From contig WLNI01000001.1 of assembly GCA_009699875.1 (NCBI GenBank), forward strand, positions 496,001 through 560,000: 64,000 bases of DNA, read 5' to 3'. The notes beneath the pieces were generated by a model. The model saw only the letters and a list, made by a program, of their open reading frames with translations. It was not told where the DNA came from and did no database searches. The translations under genes and the position numbers were made by a program. Every line of letters begins with the position of its first letter. Position 1 is the first letter of the stretch. The DNA is from Actinomycetota bacterium (GTDB lineage: Bacteria > Actinomycetota > Acidimicrobiia > Acidimicrobiales > RAAP-2). Positions 8,213-16,800 of this stretch are shown one piece after another.

Positions 8213-8296
8213 ATGTCAAAGCGAACTGTGAAACGCAAGCTCCGGGCCAAGAAAAAGGCCAACCACGGCAAAAAGCCGAACTGCGGCCGAGGGTAG
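8213..8296 (+). CDS. Large ribosomal protein bL37 (mycobacterial type)
   Basis: A 27-residue basic peptide, MSKRTVKRKLRAKKK followed by ANHGKKPNCGRG. The ANHGK-PN core matches the tiny bL37 protein first seen in cryo-EM maps of mycobacterial 50S subunits. There is no clear Shine-Dalgarno; TAGTAT (8197-8202) lies 10 nt before the ATG. The gene is divergent from rsmI and isolated from other ribosomal genes. Its size makes it easy to overlook. Confidence 0.85.
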   Translation: MSKRTVKRKLRAKKKANHGKKPNCGRG

Positions 8297-8335
8297 GTTG
8301 ACGCGACGATTCAGTCGCATCCCTTGATGGACTCG

Positions 8336-9196
8336 TTACCTCGTCCCATCCCATGCCTGAGATCCCAATACTGACGTCAACAGTGACGGTCGATCCGAAA
8401 TAATCCCGTCAACGCCAAGGCTGATCAAACGCTCCATAGATTCTGTGTCGTTGATCGTCCAGACATGCACTGCAATATTGGCCCCATGGGCCGCTTCAAT
8501 GAACTGCTCGGTGACCAAGGTGAGTTCACCAAAGGTTTCTGGAACCTGGAACGCCACCACGTTCAACGCTTCGGGGGTCTCGCCAGCCTGGACGGCACGA
8601 ATGAAGTTCGCTGTTTCAAGAGTTGCAGCAGAAGTCAGTGTGTCGGGGCTTTGACGACGAAACTCTTGGATGGCGAGATCATTGAATGAGGCGACGATCA
8701 CATCGTCGCTTCTTCCACACTTCGCCAACGTGGTGCTGAGAAGTTCTTCGTAGGGGGCAACCTCGGGCGCGGTGCGTTTGATGTCCATGTTGAAGACTGT
8801 CTGAGGAAACGTCAGCAGCACCTCTTCAAGTGTGGCGATCCCAAATGAATGATCTTTTGGCGCCTTGCCTCGATGCCTATATTCCTTTTCATCTCTCCCT
8901 GGCGTGACGTCCGCCCCTTCGATAAACCAGTACGAGTTATCACAGGATTGCAATTCGCTCAGTTCGAGGTCACAGATCTCTCCGATGCCATTGGTTGTGC
9001 GATCAATCGTTTCGTCATGACAGACAACCAAGACTCGATCTTTTGTTGCGTGCACGTCAAGCTCAACTGCGCTCGCACCCGCTCGTAATCCCTCTTCAAT
9101 CGCGTACAGCGTCGACGAGGGTGCTTCATGGGCGCCCCCCTGGTGGGCAAAGTTGACGATCCGTCTCGACAACCAGGGGTTCTCTCTCATCACCAT
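8336..9196 (-). CDS. Glycerophosphodiester phosphodiesterase
   Basis: A 286-residue GDPD-family enzyme that hydrolyses glycerophosphodiesters to glycerol-3-phosphate and an alcohol. The N-terminal NFAHQGGAHEAPSST, the metal-site ELDVHATKD, and VVCHDETIDRTTNG are the catalytic signatures (His, Glu/Asp and second His). There is no signal peptide, so it is cytoplasmic, of the UgpQ type. It lies 4 bp after the DUF3817 gene and may be co-transcribed with the two small membrane proteins upstream. Confidence 0.92.
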   Translation of the reverse strand: MVMRENPWLSRRIVNFAHQGGAHEAPSSTLYAIEEGLRAGASAVELDVHATKDRVLVVCHDETIDRTTNGIGEICDLELSELQSCDNSYWFIEGADVTPGRDEKEYRHRGKAPKDHSFGIATLEEVLLTFPQTVFNMDIKRTAPEVAPYEELLSTTLAKCGRSDDVIVASFNDLAIQEFRRQSPDTLTSAATLETANFIRAVQAGETPEALNVVAFQVPETFGELTLVTEQFIEAAHGANIAVHVWTINDTESMERLISLGVDGIISDRPSLLTSVLGSQAWDGTR

Positions 9197-9200
9197 GTCC

Positions 9201-9509
9201 TCAGGCCGACGCGCGTTCCTGGGCCTGAAGGACTTTCAGGGTGTTGTGCTCAACAAAAAATGCCAAGAACGGGACAAAACCTGAGCACACCATCACAAGA
9301 ACTCGAAGTTTCGTTGGCTTGAGTTTGATCCAGACTTCAATCACCGTTACCAAATAGACCATGTACAAGATTCCGTGAATTGGGCTCACGATGTGAGCAA
9401 GGCCCGAACTGTGATTCACCCAATCCTGAATAGCGGCATAGGTCAAGACCAAGAGGGCGACTCCCACGACCCATGACATCACCTGATATCGACGAAGTAC
9501 TCCACTCAT
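9201..9509 (-). CDS. DUF3817 family small membrane protein
   Basis: A 102-residue integral membrane protein with three hydrophobic helices. The pattern of an N-terminal RRYQVMSWVVGV helix followed by HIVSPIHGILYMVYL fits the actinobacterial DUF3817 family. The start has AAAGGAGA upstream, and the stop of the preceding gene is 1 nt away, so the two are coupled. Function is unknown for the family. Confidence 0.8.
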   Translation of the reverse strand: MSGVLRRYQVMSWVVGVALLVLTYAAIQDWVNHSSGLAHIVSPIHGILYMVYLVTVIEVWIKLKPTKLRVLVMVCSGFVPFLAFFVEHNTLKVLQAQERASA

Positions 9510-9510
9510 C

Positions 9511-9882
9511 TCATGTCTCCTTTTTCGGTGGAACGTCTAGTCCAGAAAGCTGGGCAAGGTGATCGTTGTAGGCCCGCATCGCATCGTCTTCCTCATCGGG
9601 CCTCCGCTTGGCAGCTTGTGCCTTCATCCGTTGCTCGTCTTCAAAGGCTTTTCGTTCCGCTCGTTCAGCTTCGCTTGGCGCCGTGCTGTGGATCAATGCC
9701 CACCAACCTACAACGCCAGCTGCGGCAAAGACTGGCCACTCAATTGCATAGACGTAACTCAGAGCATTTCCTTCTACGGCCCGAGCAATCTGCCACCACC
9801 CCGCAGCAATACACCCCGCGACCCAGAGAATAAGCCCCACATGAAGCAAGAACGCTCGAGGTGAAAACCAACGTGATCGCAC
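9511..9882 (-). CDS. Two-helix membrane protein of unknown function
   Basis: A 123-residue protein with two hydrophobic helices (near residues 12-30 and 43-64) and a charged cytoplasmic tail rich in Glu, Arg and Lys that may form a short coiled coil. The start is a GTG with TAGGCT (9889-9894) exactly 6 nt upstream, suggesting a leaderless mRNA. It is translated just before the DUF3817 gene and is divergent from the ctaG-like gene. I do not recognise the family; similar two-helix proteins commonly neighbour DUF3817 genes. Confidence 0.65.
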   Translation of the reverse strand: MRSRWFSPRAFLLHVGLILWVAGCIAAGWWQIARAVEGNALSYVYAIEWPVFAAAGVVGWWALIHSTAPSEAERAERKAFEDEQRMKAQAAKRRPDEEDDAMRAYNDHLAQLSGLDVPPKKET

Positions 9883-9954
9883 GGGGTCAGCCTACCGACG
9901 CTTGGCTCAATGAGCCGACAAGGCCGGTAGCGTAGTGGAAATGGGACACAGGGC

Positions 9955-10893
9955 ATGATGAGCGATATGGCCTCGATGCCGATGTCGATGCCGATGCCCC
10001 TGCCATTCACCTGGGGACGTATCGCCACGTTTGACGTCTCTTGGATGACGACGGTGTTGCTTCTTCTTGTTCTGCTTCTCTACCTCTTTGGGGTTCGACG
10101 CTACCGAACCTGCACTCCAGGCTCGTCATGGTCACGCAAAAGGACACTTTCATTTGTTGCCGGCATTATCTGCGTCTTTCTTGCCACTCAAAGTGTCATC
10201 GGGGTCTACGACATGACGCTCTTTACCGACCACATGATCCAACACTTACTGCTGGTCATGATTGCAGCCGCCCTGTTTGCGATGGCAGCTCCTCTCGAAC
10301 TTGCCTGTACGACACTTCCAGGCGCAGCGGGTCGTGGATTCAACAGGGCAGTCGATTCTAAGGTTGGCGAGTTTCTCGGTTACCCGGCTGTGGGATTTAT
10401 TCTCTACGCAATCTTCATTCCCCTGACCCACTTGACGTCCCTTTTTAATTTGATGTTGTCGCAGATGTGGGTCCATCATCTCGAACAGTTTGCTTTTGTG
10501 ATGATTGGCTATCTCTTCTGGCGCCCGGTAGTCGCGATTGAGCCATCACGACACCCACTTTCACCGGGTCTTCGAATGATCTACCTGGCACTTGCTGTGC
10601 CTGTCGATACATTCACAGGCTTGGCTCTCGTGATGTCTGACCACGAACTCTTCTCAACATATAGTTCGATGCACCGCACATGGGGTCCTTCATTACTGAC
10701 AGACTTGAAAACTGGAGGAGCAGTGATGTGGATCGGGGGAGACTTCTTGATGTTGTTGGCAATCTTCCCGATCGCGTTCTTTTGGATGCGAGACGAAGAC
10801 AGCAAAATAGATGATCTCGATGCACGACTTGACGCAGAACGCCTCGCTGCAGGCTTGCCCTTTACGCGCCACGAAATGCACCCTCATGACTGA
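9955..10893 (+). CDS. Cytochrome c oxidase assembly factor, CtaG (caa3) type
   Basis: A 312-residue polytopic membrane protein with about seven helices. The early DHMIQHLLLVMIAA and later WVHHLEQFAFVMIGYLFW histidine-containing helices are typical of the caa3_CtaG family, which helps insert copper into terminal oxidase. The N-terminus is Met-rich (MASMPMSMPMPLP), a plausible copper-handling segment. Two adjacent ATGs (9955, 9958) are possible. It overlaps the next gene by 8 bp. Confidence 0.88.
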   Translation: MMSDMASMPMSMPMPLPFTWGRIATFDVSWMTTVLLLLVLLLYLFGVRRYRTCTPGSSWSRKRTLSFVAGIICVFLATQSVIGVYDMTLFTDHMIQHLLLVMIAAALFAMAAPLELACTTLPGAAGRGFNRAVDSKVGEFLGYPAVGFILYAIFIPLTHLTSLFNLMLSQMWVHHLEQFAFVMIGYLFWRPVVAIEPSRHPLSPGLRMIYLALAVPVDTFTGLALVMSDHELFSTYSSMHRTWGPSLLTDLKTGGAVMWIGGDFLMLLAIFPIAFFWMRDEDSKIDDLDARLDAERLAAGLPFTRHEMHPHD

Positions 10894-11908
10894 TCAGTCG
10901 CACGGGAATACAACGTCGAAGAGCAAACCAAAAATTGGAAAGCGCACATATAACGAAGTCCAAAAGCTCCTGAAACATCTCAAAGTGACCGGCTGGACAT
11001 TCGGTATTGGACTGATCACGCTCATCATCTTGGTGATCGTGGTCCTCTGGTACACCGGGCTACCTGCGTACTTGAAAGATCACACACCGAACTGGTGGTG
11101 CTTCGCCTTGGCGGCCATTGTTGGCTACGGACAGTACGTGGGATATGCCATTTCACTGAAGGCGTCATCCCAACCAAAACTCCCCTTCTTCAGAACCTTT
11201 GAGCTCGAAGTTGCTGAAGCAGTCACGTATACCTACACACCAGAAAGCCTTGGGAGCTTCGCACTGACAATCCGGTTCCTCATGAAGAAGAAGTTGACGA
11301 GTGCCCAAGCGACCGCTGCGTCTGGGTTGAGCTCTACGATCACCACCATTGTCGGTGCGGTCATTCTCGCAATAGCAACAGTGCTCGCAGCGGCAACAAT
11401 TAATGCGAACGACCTCAAAAAAGAAACACCATCAAGTACTTGGGAGGTGGTGTTAGGGGTCATCGTTGTCGCCGCTGCGGTGACCATCATGATCAAAGCA
11501 CCAACACTCCGGCAAAAAGTTGAAGCGTGGCTGAAACAGTCCTGGGTCTATTTACTGCAAGTAGTACGACAGCCACAACGCGGCCTCCAGATTGCAGCTG
11601 GCGAGTGCGTCACGGTTCTCGCTCAGACTGCGTGTTTAACGCTTGTCTTGCTCTCTCTCCATGCCACTCCAAAAATTGCTGCGGTTCTTGTCATCACTCA
11701 GATTGCTGGACTCGCGACGAGCCTGGTGCCGATACCCGGTGGTCTCGGGGCGCCCGAGGCAATCTTGATCGCAGGGCTCAACGCCATTGGCGTCCATCAT
11801 GCCGAGGCAATTATTTGTGCAGTCACCTATCGAATGCTTATTTACTGGCTGCCACCACTCCCTGGCGCAATCTGCCTTTTCAACCTCTACCGCAAAGATT
11901 TGATCTAG
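10886..11908 (+). CDS. YbhN/lysylphosphatidylglycerol-synthase-like membrane protein
   Basis: A 340-residue polytopic protein from the ATG at 10886, which overlaps the ctaG-like stop as ATGACTGA. An upstream in-frame ATG at 10811 lies inside ctaG and is less likely. Six to eight hydrophobic helices are visible, plus PIPGGLGAPEAIL near the C-terminus, the PGG-GxxE signature of the UPF0104/LPG_synthase_TM (YbhN, AglD2-like) family. Members flip or transfer lipid-linked groups; the substrate here is unknown. Confidence 0.82.
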   Translation: MTDQSHGNTTSKSKPKIGKRTYNEVQKLLKHLKVTGWTFGIGLITLIILVIVVLWYTGLPAYLKDHTPNWWCFALAAIVGYGQYVGYAISLKASSQPKLPFFRTFELEVAEAVTYTYTPESLGSFALTIRFLMKKKLTSAQATAASGLSSTITTIVGAVILAIATVLAAATINANDLKKETPSSTWEVVLGVIVVAAAVTIMIKAPTLRQKVEAWLKQSWVYLLQVVRQPQRGLQIAAGECVTVLAQTACLTLVLLSLHATPKIAAVLVITQIAGLATSLVPIPGGLGAPEAILIAGLNAIGVHHAEAIICAVTYRMLIYWLPPLPGAICLFNLYRKDLI

Positions 11909-11915
11909 AACAACG

Positions 11916-12953
11916 CTACAGAATGCCAGCTTCTTGCGCGAGTTCGCCAAGATTTCGTTGCGGTCGAGCCCCTAAATGGCTGATGACTTCACTTGCACAC
12001 AAGCTCGCCAAGTGAGCACTCTTCTCTGGGTCGAGTCCATTCGTCATTCCATAGAGGAACCCTGAGGCGAAGAGGTCACCCGCCCCATTGGTATCAATAA
12101 CCTTGTCAACAGGCGTCGCTGGGACTTCAAGCCGTCCAGCGGGCGTCACCACAACGGAGCCCTGTTCACCTCGGGTGATCACCGCGAGGACCCCAGTCTC
12201 TTCAAAGGATGCAAGCGCACCTTCAAACGTGGTGGATTTAAATAATGACATCGCCTCATCTTCATTGGCAAAGAGGAGATCGATGTCACCGGTCAACAGA
12301 TCAAGGAAATCTGCACGATGGCGCTCGACACAGAACGAGTCGGAAAGCGTCAACGCTACAGAACCCTCTGCCGCATGTGTGGCTGAAATAGCCGCGCGCA
12401 TTGCTTCTTTTGCGGGTGGAAGATCAAAGAGGTACCCCTCAAGGTACGTAATCTTTGTCCGAGCAAGTAACAGGCCATCAACATCACCTGGAGCAAACGT
12501 CGTCGCGACCCCAAGGTGAGTTGCCATCGTCCGTTCAGCATCATCAGTCACAAAAACCAGACATCGTCCTGTTCCGCCATCGCTCTCTTTGGCAATGGCA
12601 GCTTCAAACTCAACTCCCGAGGCCGTAATGTCGTGGGTAAAGATGTCACCCAAAGAATCGGTTGCAACTTTTCCGATAAATCCTGCTCTTCCTCCCAGGG
12701 ACGCTATGCCAGCCATCGTGTTTGCCGCTGAACCTCCCGATGCCTCGATGCTCGAGGCCATCGCTGCATACATAGCGTCGGCCTGATCAAGATCAATCAG
12801 GGTCATTGAGCCCTTGGCCAATCCCAGGCGCTCCAAGAGGGCATCGTCACTCTGGGCGATCACGTCAACGAGGGGTGAGCCGATCCCCACAACGTCGAGG
12901 AGTTCGGGCTCTGGCTTGTCAGAGAGGGAAATGGGAGTCGAAGAAATTGTCAC
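11916..12953 (-). CDS. PfkB-family sugar/adenosine kinase
   Basis: A 345-residue ribokinase-fold kinase. The sequence GGSAANTMAGIASLGG (substrate site) and the C-terminal DTNGAGDLFASGFLYG (catalytic Asp, anion hole) are the two PfkB signatures. The overall pattern, with VVGIGSPLVDVIAQ at the N-terminus, resembles bacterial adenosine kinase-like proteins, which would recycle the adenosine released by the ahcY product at 54959. That substrate is inference. The start is a GTG with TAGCCT (12960-12965, minus strand) 6 nt upstream and no ribosome-binding site. Confidence 0.85.
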   Translation of the reverse strand: MTISSTPISLSDKPEPELLDVVGIGSPLVDVIAQSDDALLERLGLAKGSMTLIDLDQADAMYAAMASSIEASGGSAANTMAGIASLGGRAGFIGKVATDSLGDIFTHDITASGVEFEAAIAKESDGGTGRCLVFVTDDAERTMATHLGVATTFAPGDVDGLLLARTKITYLEGYLFDLPPAKEAMRAAISATHAAEGSVALTLSDSFCVERHRADFLDLLTGDIDLLFANEDEAMSLFKSTTFEGALASFEETGVLAVITRGEQGSVVVTPAGRLEVPATPVDKVIDTNGAGDLFASGFLYGMTNGLDPEKSAHLASLCASEVISHLGARPQRNLGELAQEAGIL

Positions 12954-12990
12954 GGGATAAGGCTAGGTGGTCGAACGGTAGCCTCTGAAC

Positions 12991-15516
12991 ATGTCCAAAA
13001 CTTCCGAGAACCCTTACCGCCTCAGCGATGCTGTTTTTCCAACGGCCTACCGACTTGAACTCGCCCCTGACTTAGGGGAAGCCACGTTCAAGGGTAGCGT
13101 CGAGATTGATCTCAACATCACCTCTGAAACACCGTCCATCACACTGAATGCTGTTGACCTTGAACTCTCCGAGGCGACAATCGAGACGAATGGAGCAGCG
13201 CCAACCAACTGCTCCATCTCCCTTGACCCAGAGACGGAACGTGCAACCTTTGATCCAGGTCTTGTCCTCCAAAAAGGAACGGCAACGTTGCGAATTAAGT
13301 TCACCGGAATCTTAAATGATCAATTGACCGGCTTCTATCGTTCAACATTTCTTGATCCCGATGGCACGACCCAGACGATTGCCACAACGCAGATGGAGGC
13401 GACCGACGCGAGAAAAGCATTCCCCTGTTTTGACGAACCTGCCAAGAAAGCAACCTTCACCATCACCCTGATCGTTCCAAAAGATCAAGCTGCGTACTCG
13501 AATAGTCCCATCGTCGCAGAGGAACTTCGAGAAGACGGAACACGGGTGGTGTCATTCGCTCCAACAATGGTGATGTCGACCTATCTCGTCGCCTTCATCG
13601 TTGGTCCTTTTGAAGAGACCGACACTCTCGACGTCGATGGCACGCCAGTGCGGATTGTCTATCCCCCAGGCAAAGCATCGCTTGCGCCATTCGCATTGGA
13701 AGTTGCTGCACATTCCCTTCGATATTTCACGAATTACTTTGGAATCCCCTATCCCGGCGACAAATTAGACCTCGTGGCAATTCCTGACTTCGCCTTTGGT
13801 GCGATGGAAAATTTAGGCTGCGTGACGTTCAGAGAAACTGCGCTCTTGGTTGACCCCGCGACTGCTTCTCGCTTGGAAGTCGAGCGAGTCGTTGACGTCA
13901 TTGCTCACGAGATCGCTCACATGTGGTTTGGAGACCTCGTCACCATGGGATGGTGGGAAGGAATCTGGCTCAATGAAGCATTCGCTACCTTCATGGAAAT
14001 TAAGTGCACTGACGCCTTCCGGCCACAGTGGCAACGTTGGGTGAGTTTCGGGACCTCACGAGAAATGGCGATGGCGGTTGACGGACTTCATTCAACGCGT
14101 CCTATTGAATTCGAAGTTATTTCACCCGCTGATGCTCGAGGGATGTTTGACATTTTGACCTATGAAAAAGGTGGAAGTGTATTACGGATGCTTGAACAGT
14201 ATTTAGGAGAAGATACATTTCGAGATGGAATTCGCCACTACTTAGAGCTTCATGCCTACTCAAACACGGTGACCTCTGATCTTTGGAATGCCCTCGAATC
14301 GGTCTCTCAGGCACCCGTGCGAACCATCATGGATACGTGGATTCTCCAAGGAGGACATCCTGTCGTCACGGTTGAAAACGGGACAGCGTCACAAGCTCCA
14401 TTTTCCTACGGTCCTGCCCAGCAAGAGAGTGCCATTGGCTCGATGTGGTTGATCCCTCTCTTGACTCGACCTTTGGACTCAGACTCCATTGAGGCCACAA
14501 TCCTCGGGAAGGATCCGGTTTCGGTTCCCTCCGGTACGGTTCTCAACGCAGGCGGATGGGGTGTCTATCGGACGAAGTACGACAGTGCTGCGTTGGCAGA
14601 AATCGCCAGCAACCTCGGCCGCCTTGACGCGCTTGAGCGTGCCACTTTGGTTGCCGACACTTGGGCGGCCGCATTGGCCGGGAGATCCACCTTGGCTGAT
14701 TTCTTGACCCTGGCTGCTGGTTTAGGCAAAGAAATCGAGCCGGCCACGTGGACCACCGTGGCAGGAGCATTCGGCACGGTTTCGAGAGTCCTTCCACACG
14801 CTGAGCGCGCACTCTTCGCCGAGCGAACCACTGCTGTCTTTGGCCCTCTCTACGAACAACTGGGATGGGACGCTGAACGTGGAGAAGATGAACAAACGCC
14901 AACATTGCGATCACTTGTGCTTTCAACTCTTGGAACTCTTGGCTCCCACGAAGGTATACAGCGAGAAGCCTTGCGGCGTTTTGATACTGGTGAAGTGAGT
15001 GGAGACCTCGCTGATGCCATTATCGCTGTCGTAGGATATTGCTCTCGAGACGGTGACTTTGATGAAGTCCTTCGGCGCTACGAAGCCGCCAGTGACCCCC
15101 AATCCGAGCATCGCTACCTCTTTGGTCTGACAGGCTTCCAGAACGTTGACCTGACGAAAAAGGCATTTGATCTCTGTCGCGGAGAAACGATCCGCACCCA
15201 GGATGCTCCCTACGTTGTCTCAGCATTACTCGCAAACAAAACAGGGGGCGTCGTCGCCTTCGATGAACTCATGAGTCACTGGGACGAGTGCCTTGCTCGC
15301 TTCCCGCAAGACGCACACAGTCGAATGCTCGGCGGGATTGCACGGATGATTGGTTCTCGAAAAAGCGCACAGGTGATTGCTGATTTTGTGAATTCTCATC
15401 CAGTTCACTCTGGACAACGGACCGTTCTTCAAGGTGTCGAGAGGATGTGGGTCGGTGTCACCTTCGGAGAACGCGAAAGCCATGGCTTGACTGAAGTGCT
15501 AAATCGGGCATACTAG
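12991..15516 (+). CDS. M1 family zinc aminopeptidase
   Basis: An 841-residue metalloaminopeptidase related to puromycin-sensitive aminopeptidase/PepN. GAMEN (residues 270-274) binds the substrate N-terminus. HEIAH (306-310) plus Glu329 in NEAFA form the HEXXH-18-E zinc site exactly as in the family. The remaining C-terminal half is the helical ERAP1-like domain. No signal peptide is present, so it is cytosolic and probably works in peptide recycling. The ATG has TAGCCT (12979-12984) 6 nt upstream, mirrored by the same hexamer for the divergent kinase. Confidence 0.95.
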   Translation: MSKTSENPYRLSDAVFPTAYRLELAPDLGEATFKGSVEIDLNITSETPSITLNAVDLELSEATIETNGAAPTNCSISLDPETERATFDPGLVLQKGTATLRIKFTGILNDQLTGFYRSTFLDPDGTTQTIATTQMEATDARKAFPCFDEPAKKATFTITLIVPKDQAAYSNSPIVAEELREDGTRVVSFAPTMVMSTYLVAFIVGPFEETDTLDVDGTPVRIVYPPGKASLAPFALEVAAHSLRYFTNYFGIPYPGDKLDLVAIPDFAFGAMENLGCVTFRETALLVDPATASRLEVERVVDVIAHEIAHMWFGDLVTMGWWEGIWLNEAFATFMEIKCTDAFRPQWQRWVSFGTSREMAMAVDGLHSTRPIEFEVISPADARGMFDILTYEKGGSVLRMLEQYLGEDTFRDGIRHYLELHAYSNTVTSDLWNALESVSQAPVRTIMDTWILQGGHPVVTVENGTASQAPFSYGPAQQESAIGSMWLIPLLTRPLDSDSIEATILGKDPVSVPSGTVLNAGGWGVYRTKYDSAALAEIASNLGRLDALERATLVADTWAAALAGRSTLADFLTLAAGLGKEIEPATWTTVAGAFGTVSRVLPHAERALFAERTTAVFGPLYEQLGWDAERGEDEQTPTLRSLVLSTLGTLGSHEGIQREALRRFDTGEVSGDLADAIIAVVGYCSRDGDFDEVLRRYEAASDPQSEHRYLFGLTGFQNVDLTKKAFDLCRGETIRTQDAPYVVSALLANKTGGVVAFDELMSHWDECLARFPQDAHSRMLGGIARMIGSRKSAQVIADFVNSHPVHSGQRTVLQGVERMWVGVTFGERESHGLTEVLNRAY

Positions 15517-15520
15517 AGAG

Positions 15521-16114
15521 GTGAATCTTGCCCTCGCATTGACAGTGTTTGGTGTAATTTTCGTTGCCGAACTTCCTGACAAGACCATGATCGCCACGGT
15601 GGTCATGGGAAGCCGTTCAAGTGCGCTCCCAGTATGGATTGGCGCATCACTTGCATTTGTCGTTCACATGGGGATCGCAGCCGTAGCGGGAAAGTTCCTG
15701 GCACTCCTCCCTCACAAACTTCTTGAAGTCATCATCATGATCGTTTTCTTAGCGGGAGCTGCTTACTTATTGTTCGTTCCAGAGAAGTCAGAACTAACAA
15801 AAGGAGAGCGAGAGGCAGAGAAAGAAACGCCAGGTTCCTTCCTCAAGGTTGGCTCCACAGCATTCGCTGTTATTTTTATTGGAGAATTTGGCGACCTCAC
15901 CCAGATCTTGGCCGCGAACTTCGTGGCTAAGTCCCACGAGCCATGGATCGTCTTTCTAGCAGCGTCTCTTGCGCTCATCGCCATTGCAGCGTTGGGGGCT
16001 TTCGGTGGTCGTTCGCTCGTAAGAATTCTTCCCTTAAGCCGAATCCGCCAAGGTGGCGGCATCCTGCTCGCTGGTTTTGGGATCTATACCCTTATCACCC
16101 TTATCATTGGCTAG
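15521..16114 (+). CDS. TMEM165/GDT1 (UPF0016) family cation transporter
   Basis: A 197-residue membrane protein with two homologous halves, each carrying an acidic motif: VAELPDKT (first helix) and IGEFGDLTQ (fourth helix). These E-x-G/P-D-K/L-T motifs define the GDT1/MneA family of Mn2+/Ca2+ exporters. A charged loop separates the halves. The GTG start is preceded immediately by AGAGAG and lies 4 bp after the aminopeptidase stop, so it is probably co-transcribed. Confidence 0.9.
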   Translation: MNLALALTVFGVIFVAELPDKTMIATVVMGSRSSALPVWIGASLAFVVHMGIAAVAGKFLALLPHKLLEVIIMIVFLAGAAYLLFVPEKSELTKGEREAEKETPGSFLKVGSTAFAVIFIGEFGDLTQILAANFVAKSHEPWIVFLAASLALIAIAALGAFGGRSLVRILPLSRIRQGGGILLAGFGIYTLITLIIG

Positions 16115-16146
16115 GAAGTTCATACTTCGAGGGGAATATTTTCAAA

Positions 16147-16800
16147 ATGACGCTTCACCACGATGATCGAATTCGGGTTCTCCTTGAACATGCCGTCTCG
16201 GTGCGTGGGTTTATGCCCGACGATGAAGGGATTGCGCTCTACGAAGCAGGTCTTGAGGCCGGCACTCGCTTTCCAGGTGGCGCGTTCTTAGAGATCGGTG
16301 CGTGGTGCGGAAAGTCATCGGTCTATCTCGGCGCTGCTGCGGAATCGACTCATAGTGTGCTCTTCAGCCTCGATCACCATCGTGGCTCTGAAGAAAATCA
16401 GGTTGGGTGGGAACACCACGACGAAGATCTCGTTGACGCGCATGATGGCCGTCTCAACACACTCCCCCATTGGCAACGATCGATTGGCGACGTTGACCTC
16501 GAGATGAGCGTTGTTGGGCTTGTCGGCGACTCTCGGGTTGTCTCATCATTGTGGACGACTCCGCTGAGCCTTTGTTTCATCGATGGTGGCCATGGTGAAG
16601 AGCCGGCGTGGAATGACTTCAATGGATGGACGCCTCACATAGCCCCTAGGGGCCTTCTGGCAATCCACGACGTCTTTGAGAATCCTGACGATGGCGGAAG
16701 ACCTCCCTATGAGATCTACTGTGCCGCACTCGAATCCGGAAAATTTGCAGAGATTGGAGCTACCGGGAGTTTGCGGGTTCTGGAGCGACGCGCTGCTTAA
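16147..16800 (+). CDS. Class I SAM-dependent methyltransferase
   Basis: A 217-residue protein from the ATG at 16147; the longer frame from 15943 overlaps the GDT1 gene and is rejected. GAFLEIGAWCGKSSVYLG (near residue 44) is the SAM-binding motif I, and LSLCFIDGGHGEEPAWND is the DGxH-type acidic loop seen in Methyltransf_24 enzymes. It faces the toroid gene tail-to-tail with a 4-bp overlap (TTAA), and with the next three minus-strand genes forms a compact cassette. The substrate is unknown. Confidence 0.82.
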   Translation: MTLHHDDRIRVLLEHAVSVRGFMPDDEGIALYEAGLEAGTRFPGGAFLEIGAWCGKSSVYLGAAAESTHSVLFSLDHHRGSEENQVGWEHHDEDLVDAHDGRLNTLPHWQRSIGDVDLEMSVVGLVGDSRVVSSLWTTPLSLCFIDGGHGEEPAWNDFNGWTPHIAPRGLLAIHDVFENPDDGGRPPYEIYCAALESGKFAEIGATGSLRVLERRAA

